This document shows, piece after piece, positions 1 through 8,672 of a stretch of 35,508 nt of DNA. The stretch's first letter is position 1; each line of letters starts with the position of its first letter. The translations under genes and the position numbers were made by a program. The stretch is from contig NZ_JAIUJS010000012.1 of the NCBI RefSeq assembly GCF_020166345.1, positions 1 through 35,508 on the forward strand, in the 5' to 3' direction. Origin of the DNA: Winogradskyella vincentii (lineage in GTDB: Bacteria; Bacteroidota; Bacteroidia; Flavobacteriales; Flavobacteriaceae). The notes under the pieces are model-generated. The model saw only the letters and a program-made list of their open reading frames with translations. It made no database searches and was not told where the DNA came from.

Positions 1-2
1 AA

Positions 3-155
3 AACTCTAATTCCTATGGCACCTTACCTCTAAAGAAGAATACATATGACAAGGTAACGCCTCCATTGTCAAAAAAAGGAAATACTTACGATAATATAAA
101 TTCATCGTTAAGTAAAAACTCTAATTCCTATGGAACTTTACCTTTAAAGAAAAGT
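3..155 (+). repeat. Two copies of a 114-bp-period coding repeat
   Basis: The stretch beginning at base 1 (aaaactctaattcctatgg) recurs from base 115. Both copies encode NSNSYGTLPLKK. The interval contains two NTYD sub-motifs. The first copy sits at the window edge, so more copies may lie upstream. Confidence 0.8.
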
Positions 156-647
156 GAAAGCTCTCAATATAGGTCTAATACAATTTCGGAGAGACAGCTG
201 AATTTTCAAAAAAAATCAAGCTCAAGTCAGTATGGTGATTTCCCACAAAGTTTAAAAAACAAAACACAATATACAAGTCCACCAAAAGCACCTCCAGGTT
301 CTAACACCGCAAAGAATCAATATTCTACTCCACCAAAAAAAGCTAGTACAACACCTATGCCTAATGGCAATCAATATAAACAATTCCCTGAAAGTTTTAA
401 AAATAAAGGTGTTGAAAAGCCAGCTTCTGTGAACAAACAAGGGTATGTTCCGCCACCAAAGGCACCCGTAAAATCTAAAACAGTTCCTGTTATTGGTAAA
501 AAAAATAAAGGTTCTGTTAATGGAAAAAAAGCGGGTACAGTTCCAGTAATAAAAAGCAAGAAAAAAGTAAACAAGGCAAAAAGCAATAATGCAAAAAAAA
601 CCAAATCAAGAAAATCAGCATCTCTTAAAAAAAGAAAAAAACCGTAA
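3..647 (+). CDS. Lys/Ser/Asn/Pro-rich basic repeat protein, 5' end outside the window
   Basis: The reading frame is open from base 3, so the true start lies upstream. The first in-window start-like codon (TTG at 66) falls inside the repeat region and is unlikely to be real. The visible 214 residues are low complexity. The segment NSNSYGTLPLKK occurs twice, 38 residues (114 bp) apart, with NTYD motifs between. Next come QY-containing units such as QYTSPPKAPP, QYSTPPKK and QYKQFPESFKNK, then two TVPVI motifs and a strongly basic tail rich in KKxK. No domain is recognised. It ends 2 nt before the MACPF gene, which implies cotranscription. Function unknown; a basic repetitive chain could bind polyanions or the cell surface, but that is inference. 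A signal peptide cannot be judged because the N-terminus is missing. Confidence 0.75.
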   Translation, partial: NSNSYGTLPLKKNTYDKVTPPLSKKGNTYDNINSSLSKNSNSYGTLPLKKSESSQYRSNTISERQLNFQKKSSSSQYGDFPQSLKNKTQYTSPPKAPPGSNTAKNQYSTPPKKASTTPMPNGNQYKQFPESFKNKGVEKPASVNKQGYVPPPKAPVKSKTVPVIGKKNKGSVNGKKAGTVPVIKSKKKVNKAKSNNAKKTKSRKSASLKKRKKP

Positions 648-649
648 TT

Positions 650-3600
650 ATGAAATTAAGATCAATTATAATCCTTGTTTTTGTTTTAACAACATGTAAT
701 TCTTTTTCGCAAGGAACTAATAATTGGGAAATTGGAAATCCATTTGTTTCAAGAACAGATGCTGCTTTTTCATTCAATGAAGATTATAGCACCTTAATTA
801 GTGGAAGAAAGATTCTTTTTGAACCTATTTCTAACGACCCTAGTTTAAAATCCACTCCCAACTCACTATCATCAGATTTATTTCCAAACCCACATAGTTT
901 TAAGCCGGTTGATGCTGCTCTAGACCTAGATGAAGAATCTTTCCTGTTATTTAAAGGCAACGTATTTGTGAAGGTTGATAAGAGTACCTTAAAAAGCATA
1001 TCAAGAGTTGCACAATGGCATGGGTGGCCAGGGTTTTGGAGAAATAAAATTGACGCTGCATTGAAATGGGAAAATGGTTCATACATTTTTATCAAAGGAT
1101 TGCAATATGTCTCTTATGATCCTAGAACAGGAACAACATCCAGCCCCAATCAATTAAACAGATTGGTAGGATGGCCTTCTACTTGGTCAGGATCCATAGA
1201 TGCGGCATTTAACGGAAAAGACGGCTATTATTATTTTATTAGAAAAGGAGAAATTTTGGCCATGGATATCAACAATCTATCTATAGCTGTTGGTTATCCT
1301 AAAAAACTTTCAGGCACACAAACAGGCCTTATTACACAAAATACTAACACCTTAATTACACAAAACCCTAATTCGTCCATAGCAGTTAACAATAATTACA
1401 AAAACTTAAATCCCAATGTCAATACTGAAGAGTGGTGCCCTGTAGGAACACCAGATGAAAGCACATCTCCCGATGGAGGAAATATAAGCCCTGTAACTAC
1501 AGAACTAGCTGGTGGTACAGGAGGCGAAAAGTTTAGTGATAAATTGGTTAGAGGAGTTCGCGTAAAAGAAGTAAGAGTTTGGGGAATCAATACCATTCAA
1601 GCTATTGAAATTGTTACGGTTTCAAAAGAAGGTTTTATAACTGAAGGTGGGCCTAAAGGTTTTGCTTTCGGAAAACCAAAGATTTTTACCTTGGTTCCGG
1701 GTGAATGTATCAACGGCATAGAAGGAACTTGGGATGGTACTTCTGGGGAACTAATTCATACACTGCGGTTTATCACCAACAAACGAAAAAGCGATTGGTT
1801 TGGATCTATTGCTGGCAGAAAAGGGAAAAAAGAATTTTTATTTGAAGTACCTCCAGAAGGTTCGTTTTCTGGTTTTTATGGTACAAGCTCTAAGAGAAAT
1901 TTAATTTCTTTAGGTATTAAATACAATATTTACCAATATGTAGTTTTTGACGAAAACGGAAAATTGATTGAAACTACGGGAGATAAAACAAAATGGAATA
2001 AAGGAACCAAATCTCAAATAGCAAGTAAGAATAAAAAGAAAGATCCTAATGATTTATACATAGATAACCACAAACCCGCAGACAATGCCAGAGATAAATT
2101 TCTTTATCAAAAAATGCCTCAATTTGAATGGATTGCTCAAACTGTAGATTTAACTAAAATTGATCCATGGAATATAACTTCACCAACTTCGATTGCATCT
2201 TTTCCAGAAAGCTTTGCGATTGTTCCAGTACCATCTCCTTTAGATGGGGATATTTTGCGTAAAGATTCTGAAACATCTTGGTTGGGTCCTTATGGCATGA
2301 ACCGTTCTATATCTAAGGGAATCAATTCTGGAACAGCCACAGATGAAATGAAAATGAGTAAATCTTTTAGTGAATACTCAAAAGAATTTTCTCTCAAAGT
2401 AGGTGCAGAATTTAATTCTGGTGGTGTTGTTGGAGGTTCTGCAGAGGTAGGACATAAGCAACGAAAAACAGAAACCATCGGTAGTGAAAAGGTATTAATG
2501 TCTAAAAAAGTGATCAATCAATCTCATATCATATCGTTTGATTTGGATTGGGAAGATCCTTTCAAAGGAACTAAGTACCGACAAGCTTTAAATATAGCAT
2601 TTCGTAGGTCAGTGGCTGCTTTAACCGTACCTTCAGGAAAGGTACCTGTAATTCTGAGTAAAAAATTAGTAAAAAATGGAGAATTACCAGGTAATATAAA
2701 AAGACATAGGAAGATTTATCAAGAACAGATTATAGATAAATTTGGTACGCATTTTTTAAATGATCTAATGTTTGGAGGCAAATACATCATGTACAACGAG
2801 ATTAACAAGGAAGAAATTACTAAATCAAGAATGTCGGAGACAGAGGCAAAAGTAGCCTTTAACTTTGGTTCCGATAATGTTATGAAAAGTGATGGAACCA
2901 CGATTATTATCAACAATGGTGGTTCAGCAATGGATGAGCTGGCCAAGTTAGGTACAGGTAATTCTTCAGGTAGTTTAACCGCTGAAGCAAAAATGATGAA
3001 CAGCTATAAAAGTTCAAAAAAACGTTTAGAATCTACAATGCGGGTTGTATCTGTGGGAGGTGGTGGCTCAACAAAGTTTGAAAATTGGGACGCAAATGTG
3101 AGTCGTTCTCCTGTAGTAATAGATTATTCTCTAATACCTCACACAAAATTATTGACCAATGTGTTTTTTCCAAGTGACAAAGACATCGATAAAAAAAGAG
3201 AGTTATTAGATTTATTTATACGCCAATATCTAGTGGATCATTCGATACCTTTAAATCGAAACCCAAATCAGTCAATTACTTTTCCTGGACAAGGTGTACG
3301 TAAAGTTGATGATGGTCCTTTAGATGTAAATTTAACTTTAAAAGTAGAAGTGACGAGTGTAAAAACAAATGAAGATGAAGATTGGCCAGAAGACGACCCA
3401 CTAGAAATTCGAGGTAATGCCAAATTAGAAATTTTGGATGAAGCAGGAACCATCTTAAGTACAATTGATGGATTGGTAAGTGGTTTATCTCCAAGACTAG
3501 ACACTAATACTACGAGAAACTTATCAGGAAAAACCACAGAATTTACCATCAAAAAATCAAAGATAGAAAAACTGAAACTTTATATAAGCGGAAAGGTTTA

Positions 3601-3781
3601 TGAGTATGATGATGCCGGTGATGATATCATTTTTAATTATTCCAACAGAGTAGATGCAGGTGCGCAAACCATACCCTTTGAAAATTTGCTTAACGAAGAC
3701 ATTATCAATGCTGTTGGGAAGGTGCAAGGAGATGAATCCTTTATGCAATTCGGCATTAAAATTAGTATAAAAAATAATTAA
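650..3781 (+). CDS. Secreted hemopexin-jacalin-MACPF pore-forming protein
   Basis: 1043 aa with an N-terminal Sec signal peptide ending near FSQ (residues 1-21). Residues about 30-215 form four hemopexin-type repeats with DAA(L/F) blade starts and W(H/V)GWPxxW motifs. Residues about 264-428 look like a jacalin-type lectin domain: GGTGGEKFSD near 288, then VWGINTIQAIEI, GECINGIEGTWDG and a final SLGIKY. Residues about 520-870 are a MACPF domain, marked by FGTHF at 698-702 and the following FGGKY, the family signature region. A final acidic beta-rich segment (about 885-1043) may be a C2-like or other membrane-contact domain. MACPF proteins oligomerise and insert beta-hairpins into target membranes; jacalin domains bind glycans. 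The pore-forming role and target are inferred. No T9SS sorting domain is visible. It is the second gene of a four-gene run. Confidence 0.88.
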   Translation: MKLRSIIILVFVLTTCNSFSQGTNNWEIGNPFVSRTDAAFSFNEDYSTLISGRKILFEPISNDPSLKSTPNSLSSDLFPNPHSFKPVDAALDLDEESFLLFKGNVFVKVDKSTLKSISRVAQWHGWPGFWRNKIDAALKWENGSYIFIKGLQYVSYDPRTGTTSSPNQLNRLVGWPSTWSGSIDAAFNGKDGYYYFIRKGEILAMDINNLSIAVGYPKKLSGTQTGLITQNTNTLITQNPNSSIAVNNNYKNLNPNVNTEEWCPVGTPDESTSPDGGNISPVTTELAGGTGGEKFSDKLVRGVRVKEVRVWGINTIQAIEIVTVSKEGFITEGGPKGFAFGKPKIFTLVPGECINGIEGTWDGTSGELIHTLRFITNKRKSDWFGSIAGRKGKKEFLFEVPPEGSFSGFYGTSSKRNLISLGIKYNIYQYVVFDENGKLIETTGDKTKWNKGTKSQIASKNKKKDPNDLYIDNHKPADNARDKFLYQKMPQFEWIAQTVDLTKIDPWNITSPTSIASFPESFAIVPVPSPLDGDILRKDSETSWLGPYGMNRSISKGINSGTATDEMKMSKSFSEYSKEFSLKVGAEFNSGGVVGGSAEVGHKQRKTETIGSEKVLMSKKVINQSHIISFDLDWEDPFKGTKYRQALNIAFRRSVAALTVPSGKVPVILSKKLVKNGELPGNIKRHRKIYQEQIIDKFGTHFLNDLMFGGKYIMYNEINKEEITKSRMSETEAKVAFNFGSDNVMKSDGTTIIINNGGSAMDELAKLGTGNSSGSLTAEAKMMNSYKSSKKRLESTMRVVSVGGGGSTKFENWDANVSRSPVVIDYSLIPHTKLLTNVFFPSDKDIDKKRELLDLFIRQYLVDHSIPLNRNPNQSITFPGQGVRKVDDGPLDVNLTLKVEVTSVKTNEDEDWPEDDPLEIRGNAKLEILDEAGTILSTIDGLVSGLSPRLDTNTTRNLSGKTTEFTIKKSKIEKLKLYISGKVYEYDDAGDDIIFNYSNRVDAGAQTIPFENLLNEDIINAVGKVQGDESFMQFGIKISIKNN

Positions 3782-3786
3782 ATAAT

Positions 3787-6711
3787 ATGAAAATCAACAA
3801 ACAAGCGAAATACGTATTTGCACTTATTATAGCTTTTAGTTTTAGTTATCAATTAGAAGCTCAAAATAGTAGCAAAGTTAATATAAAGCCAGGTAAATTT
3901 TATGCTTACAAAAATTCACCAGAATATTACAACTTAGAACTGGTTGCTAGTAATAGTAGTGTTGTGCAATTAACAGATGAGAAAGGTAAACAAACTACCT
4001 TTATGCAGGATAAAACTGATAAAAGTTTATTTAGGCAATCAGGACAACCTAGAACCTATTTTAGTTATGGAGGAAGAATAATAGCTGTTAACTTTAATGG
4101 TGGAAGAAAAGGAACTTGGACTAGAGGAGAATTTGCCAAACCTAATCCTGGATTAAAATACGCAAAACAGTTACAAAAGGGCGATTATTCTGCTACCTTG
4201 TCCTATAAAGATAAGAATAAAACAACCTATATAGTAGGCGGTGGCCTTCCTAGTAAAGAAACTAATCCAATATTTAGTATTTCTCATACATGGAAATTAT
4301 CTTACAACAAAGATGGAAGCATGATGTATTTAACATCGTCTACTCAAAATAATTCTAAAAACTTAAACAAACTATCAACTGAAGATAGAGGTAGGTTATT
4401 TGGTCACATTAAATTTAAATTAGGGGGTTTTGGGTATTATAATGAGGCGGATAACAGAAAAATACAAATACTTTCAAGTAGTAATTTTAAAATGTCTTTT
4501 CCAGGTCAAAAATATGCCTTAAATCTTAAAGCGGTTAATTCCTCTCCTAATAATGGTTATTCAAAAGTAAATGCAGTATCTACAAACACTCCTGTTGTAA
4601 ACACAACAAATAAACTAAGTACTACGTCTAAAACAGCTCAAATACATGATGCCGTTAGGACTGGAGATTATGATAAAGTTGAAAGTTTGATCTTAAAAAA
4701 AGGGGCTGATTCTAATTTAAAAGATGGCATCAACGGAAGATCTGCCTTGCATTACGCAGCAGCAAGTGGAGACAATGATATTGCTTCTTTTCTGGTAAAA
4801 AGTGGAAGTGCAAATATCAATTTAACTGATAATAATGGGTTAACTCCTCTTGATTTAGCAGTCCAAAATAACAATTTAGAAACAGCTAAGGCTTTATTAC
4901 AAAGTGGAGCAAATGCTGGCTTGGCAAATAAAGGTCTAGACCGAGTTGTAAGCACAAAAAACAAAGAGTTACTAAAAATGTTTTTACAAAATGGAGCAAA
5001 TGCAACAACTGCTCTAAACAAAGTAATAGAAGTAGATGATGTAGAACTTTTAAATATTGTATTAGACAACTCAACGGCTAGAGCCACCAATCCACTTTTT
5101 GAAAAAGCAGTAAATAATAGAAGCCAGCAAACTGCCATTGAATTATTAATAAGAGGCTTGGATAAAGAAAAAGCTATGGATTTTGTTATTCAAAAAAAAG
5201 ACAAACAAATGGTTTCCCTTATATTAGGAACCAATCCTAATGTAACAACTTCTAACAAAGCATTGGTTTTTGGTGTTGAGCAAAGAGATATGGCTTTGGC
5301 TCAAAATGCTATAGATGCTCATAATGCAAATCCAACTTTAGGCATGGCACCAGCAGTAAAAACCAATAACTCACAAATGGTTAGTTTTTTACTATCCAAA
5401 GGTGCTGATCCAAATGATCAAATGGATGAAGCTTCTGCAGAAGGCAAAAAAGCAATTGTAGAAATGCTACTTATGCAATCTGCAAATCCAGATTTAGGAG
5501 TTAAAGAAGCAGCAACCAACGACCAGATCGCTACACTACAAGTTTTATTAGACGCCTCTGGTGATGCAAACTTAGCAATGCCAATAGCTATTGATAAAGG
5601 AAATGTCGCTATGGTCAACATGTGTATCTCGGCACCAAAACCAGCAGATGTTTATCGCTCTGAATACGTAGTAACAGCGTGCGAAAAATCCAATTTAGAT
5701 GTTTTAAACGCATTACTCTTAGCAGGTGCAGATGCCAATCCTGGCATGCCAATATCTATAGCTAAAAAAGATGTGAAATTAGTTAGGGAGTTAGTTGTTG
5801 CTGGAGCAGATGTCAACAAACCAGAATATCTTAAAAAATCTGCAGAATTAAAAGATCACGCAACGGCACAAGTTTTAGTAGAAAATGGCGCTGATCCTAA
5901 CCCAGGTATGCCAGCAGCTATTAAAATTGGTGATGTTACAATGGTTGATTTATTGCTAAAAAAAGGGGCTGATGGTACAATCCCGGCATTTATTGCCACT
6001 GCTAGTACTCAAGGCAATACTGAAATCACAAAAATGCTGATAGATGTAGGTTCAGATCCAAACAATGGAATAATGCCAGCAATTGTTGCGAATAAGGCAA
6101 AAGTACTATCCCTCTTAATAAACAGCGGTGCAAATGCCAATAGTGAATTACATCTCAAAGAATCAATAAAACATAATAATCCAAACTTAACTGAATTAAT
6201 AATTAATAATGGTGCAGATGCAAAATTAGCTTTAGAGCCCGCGGTTAATTCTAATGCTCATAAAATTATTAATTTGATTTCAGTTAATGGTGTAGATGTT
6301 ACTGACCAAAAATATCTTGAAATAGCTGTGAATAAAAATTTTACAGAGACCGCAAACGCATTAACAAAAGCAGGAGCTTCTGGAAGTGACTGGTGGGATG
6401 AGACCTTAGGTGAAAATTTATTACACAAATCAATCCGTAAGCATTTAAATGCTTATATGGTAAACATATTAGTAAATGGAGGAATTGATGTAAACGTAAA
6501 GACAAAAAATGGTGATTCACCTTTACATTTAGCGGTTTATCAAGGAAAAAAGAAAAAAGATGCAACTGCAGATGTTGTAGTGTCATTAATAAATGCAAAT
6601 GCTGACGTTAATGCAACCAACGCTAATGGTGAAACAGTTCTAAAATCGGCTCCGAGTCGCAGAAAAATTACCAAGCCATTGAAAAAAGCAGGTGCTAAAA
6701 AGAAAATATGA
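3787..6711 (+). CDS. Secreted ankyrin-repeat protein
   Basis: 974 aa beginning with a Sec signal peptide (residues 1-26, ending LEAQ). Residues about 30-255 form a beta-rich domain that I do not recognise, with several Tyr/Gly/Lys-rich strands. From about 283 to 970 there is a long series of ankyrin-like units of about 33 residues. The first (SALHYAAASGDNDIASFLV) and last (SPLHLAVYQGKKKKDATADV) match the consensus well. The central ones have lost the TPLH turn but keep the GA(D/N)xN endings. It begins 5 nt after the MACPF gene and ends 9 nt before the hemopexin gene, so it is probably part of the same transcript. Ankyrin arrays bind proteins. Here the partner could be the pore-former or a host protein, which the sequence cannot decide. 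An exported bacterial ankyrin protein beside a MACPF gene is unusual. Confidence 0.85.
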   Translation: MKINKQAKYVFALIIAFSFSYQLEAQNSSKVNIKPGKFYAYKNSPEYYNLELVASNSSVVQLTDEKGKQTTFMQDKTDKSLFRQSGQPRTYFSYGGRIIAVNFNGGRKGTWTRGEFAKPNPGLKYAKQLQKGDYSATLSYKDKNKTTYIVGGGLPSKETNPIFSISHTWKLSYNKDGSMMYLTSSTQNNSKNLNKLSTEDRGRLFGHIKFKLGGFGYYNEADNRKIQILSSSNFKMSFPGQKYALNLKAVNSSPNNGYSKVNAVSTNTPVVNTTNKLSTTSKTAQIHDAVRTGDYDKVESLILKKGADSNLKDGINGRSALHYAAASGDNDIASFLVKSGSANINLTDNNGLTPLDLAVQNNNLETAKALLQSGANAGLANKGLDRVVSTKNKELLKMFLQNGANATTALNKVIEVDDVELLNIVLDNSTARATNPLFEKAVNNRSQQTAIELLIRGLDKEKAMDFVIQKKDKQMVSLILGTNPNVTTSNKALVFGVEQRDMALAQNAIDAHNANPTLGMAPAVKTNNSQMVSFLLSKGADPNDQMDEASAEGKKAIVEMLLMQSANPDLGVKEAATNDQIATLQVLLDASGDANLAMPIAIDKGNVAMVNMCISAPKPADVYRSEYVVTACEKSNLDVLNALLLAGADANPGMPISIAKKDVKLVRELVVAGADVNKPEYLKKSAELKDHATAQVLVENGADPNPGMPAAIKIGDVTMVDLLLKKGADGTIPAFIATASTQGNTEITKMLIDVGSDPNNGIMPAIVANKAKVLSLLINSGANANSELHLKESIKHNNPNLTELIINNGADAKLALEPAVNSNAHKIINLISVNGVDVTDQKYLEIAVNKNFTETANALTKAGASGSDWWDETLGENLLHKSIRKHLNAYMVNILVNGGIDVNVKTKNGDSPLHLAVYQGKKKKDATADVVVSLINANADVNATNANGETVLKSAPSRRKITKPLKKAGAKKKI

Positions 6712-6720
6712 TAGAATAAA

Positions 6721-7359
6721 ATGACCTTGAAGAATATATATTTATTGTTTTTATTTATTAGTAGCACTTTCAGTTCTTATGCTCAACTATTATATATTGA
6801 TGCAGAAACGGCTACTTTTATAGATGCGACAACATATAATGCAAAAAATAATGCGCTTCTCATTTTTTCAGGGGGTTCTCTTATGCTTTATGATATAAAT
6901 TCGGATGAAATAATAGAACCGAGATGGTTTCGGTTAGAGGGATTTAGTAAAATAGAAGCTGCTATAAAATGGTCAGAAAATCAAGTTTTGATATTTGAAT
7001 CAGATCAATTTAGAATCATGGATGTAAATACTGCTGAGTTTTTAACCAAAAAAGAAAAATGGTTAGGGTTTCCTGAAGAATGGAATAATAATTTTGATGC
7101 CGCCGTAAGATGGGATGAGAATAATATTTTGTTCAGCAAAGATGATACATTTTTAATATACAATTTTATAGAATCTGAATATACCGTTTATGACTATTTC
7201 AGTACTTGGGAAGGTTGGCCAGAATCATGGAATACTAAATTAGAAGCTATATTCAGTTTTGGTGATAGTATTTACTTTTTGAATGACGGAGAGGTCATAG
7301 AATACTCTAAAATTGACAGTACATTTGGCGCACCTATTGAAATTGGTTTTAGGTCTTAG
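6721..7359 (+). CDS. Secreted single-propeller hemopexin-repeat protein
   Basis: 212 aa with a Sec signal peptide (residues 1-22, ending SSYAQ) followed almost entirely by four hemopexin-type blades. These are seen as FIDATTYNAKNNALLIF, IEAAIKWSENQVLIFE, FDAAVRWDENNILFS and LEAIFSFGDSIYFLN, with linking motifs WLGFPEEW and WEGWPESW. The W-G-P-W spacing is the same as in the N-terminal propeller of the MACPF protein encoded upstream, so the two propellers are probably paralogues. Hemopexin propellers bind protein, haem or glycan ligands. The organisation recalls stand-alone photopexins of Photorhabdus. A role as adaptor, decoy or co-toxin is inference. It is the last gene of the run. Confidence 0.82.
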   Translation: MTLKNIYLLFLFISSTFSSYAQLLYIDAETATFIDATTYNAKNNALLIFSGGSLMLYDINSDEIIEPRWFRLEGFSKIEAAIKWSENQVLIFESDQFRIMDVNTAEFLTKKEKWLGFPEEWNNNFDAAVRWDENNILFSKDDTFLIYNFIESEYTVYDYFSTWEGWPESWNTKLEAIFSFGDSIYFLNDGEVIEYSKIDSTFGAPIEIGFRS

Positions 7360-7735
7360 AGCTCATATTTTACTGATATCGTAAATTTTATTTATTATCA
7401 TTCTAATAAATTTGAACACTTTGCTGAACACACACAAAAATTATTAAATCATACTTTGGAGATACATCCTAGAAATACAGAATAAACTTTACGATGCCAG
7501 GCTTAGGTAGTACAGGCAATATATTATGAGATATAAATTGTATATAAAGCCTCCCCAAAAAGAATCACCGAAGATAATTCTGTCACTTCGCATTGTGGGC
7601 ATTTTTGCTGTAAGGCCTCACCAAAAAGATTCTCTAAATCTCACATAGTTTTGTGGGTTTTCACTAGTTGTACAGCCCACCTATTAAGCATCCTACAAGA
7701 ATGCAATCACGGTTTCATTTAGCTGCACAAACCCC
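7360..7735. other. 376-bp gene-free stretch with a degenerate 66-bp repeat
   Basis: The space between the convergent hemopexin and NYN genes contains no convincing gene. From 7549 to about 7680 there are two imperfect copies of a unit beginning GCCTCxCCAAAAAGAxTC (7549-7566 and 7615-7632), each followed by a TTTGTGGG-like or ATTGTGGG core. On the minus strand one frame reads 34 sense codons, including CPQC between two LFGEAL copies, but it has no clear start. The remainder shows nothing I can identify. Confidence 0.5.
7549..7680. repeat. Imperfect tandem repeat, period about 66 bp
   Basis: Copy 1 starts at 7549 and copy 2 at 7615. The first 18 bp of each differ at two positions. Similarity then decays but returns around the shared TTGTGGG core (near 7594 and 7652). 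This could be two degenerate copies of a dispersed intergenic element. Whether it recurs elsewhere cannot be judged from this window. Confidence 0.5.
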
Positions 7736-8500
7736 TTACCGTTTTCTGCCTTTAGATTTATTTTCTTTGATTTTAACGTAAATAAGTTTCATCCGTCCTC
7801 TAGAGTCCTCACGACGTTCGGTTTCAAAATTAGGAATAGAATTAATTAAGGGAGTTAATTTCTGAAAACCATAATTTCGTGAATCAAAATTAGGTTGTTT
7901 CTTTTGCAACAAACTTCCTACATCACCCAAAAACGCCCAGCCATCATCATCGGCAATATCATCTATGGTGGCTGCGATAAGCTTAATGTCTTTTTGTGTT
8001 AATACATCGTACTTATTTTTAGAAGCTTTAGATTTTGTTGTAGACGCCGTAGTATTTTCTTCCGTTAGGTTTTTAAGAATCTCTATATAGATAAATTTAT
8101 CACAAGCCACAATAAACGGGTTTGGTGTTTTCTTTTCACCAATACCATACACCTTCATCCCTGCCTCACGTAACCGTGTTGCCAAACGCGTAAAATCACT
8201 ATCGCTTGACACTAAACAAAATCCATCGACTTTCTCAGAATACAAAATATCCATGGCATCAATAATCATCGCAGAATCTGTGGCGTTTTTACCTGTGGTA
8301 TAGCCATACTGCTGTATAGGTGTAATGGCATTTTCTAAGAGCATATTCTTCCATTTGGATAAATGCGGTTTGGTCCAATCGCCATAAATACGCTTTATCG
8401 TTGGGTTGCCGTATTTAGCAATTTCTTCCATCATTTCCTTTACATAGGCAGATGGTATATTATCACCATCGATGAGCACTGCTAATCTTATATCTATCAC
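7736..8500 (-). CDS. NYN-domain (LabA/DUF88) protein with C-terminal LOTUS/OST-HTH domain
   Basis: 254 aa, cytoplasmic. Residues 1-145 are a NYN (PIN-like) domain: LAVLIDGDN with Asp11 and Asp13, GKNATDSAMIIDAMD with Asp75 and Asp81, and LVSSDSDF with Asp100 and Asp102. These are the acidic residues expected for a metal-dependent RNase of this fold. A low-complexity Ser/Thr/Lys linker follows. Residues about 168-246 match a LOTUS/OST-HTH winged helix (DGWAFLGDVGSLLQKKQPNF, then YGFQKLTPLI). This NYN-LOTUS arrangement is widespread in bacteria, is thought to act on RNA, and resembles limkain-b1. The gene stands alone, converging with the preceding operon. The family call is solid; the substrate is unknown. 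Confidence 0.9.
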   Translation of the reverse strand: MIDIRLAVLIDGDNIPSAYVKEMMEEIAKYGNPTIKRIYGDWTKPHLSKWKNMLLENAITPIQQYGYTTGKNATDSAMIIDAMDILYSEKVDGFCLVSSDSDFTRLATRLREAGMKVYGIGEKKTPNPFIVACDKFIYIEILKNLTEENTTASTTKSKASKNKYDVLTQKDIKLIAATIDDIADDDGWAFLGDVGSLLQKKQPNFDSRNYGFQKLTPLINSIPNFETERREDSRGRMKLIYVKIKENKSKGRKR

Positions 8501-8540
8501 TATAATTTTGTCTTTATAATTGGTTTAAAGGTAATGGCTT

Positions 8541-8584
8541 TAATTAACAAAAACCACTTTATATAAAATGGTTTTTGTTAATTA
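8541..8584 (-). terminator. Perfect 16-bp stem inverted repeat, likely terminator of the lipoprotein gene
   Basis: The arms 8541-8556 and 8569-8584 are exact reverse complements (core ACAAAAACCA / TGGTTTTTGT) with a 12-nt loop. It lies between the stop of the acidic lipoprotein gene and the start of the NYN gene, both read leftward. The T-run is inside the stem rather than after it, so termination is likely but not textbook. Confidence 0.6.
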
Positions 8585-8672
8585 TTTATTTTACTATTCT
8601 ACAGCTTCAGATCGAAGGAAGAAAACATATAACTAAATCTCAATTAAGACAAGTGTTGCCGTTACTATATTA

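Noticed and set aside
650..715. Possible lipoprotein signal (LTTC) in the MACPF protein
   Set aside because: Thr at -1 does not fit the lipobox, while FSQ further on gives a normal signal peptidase I site.
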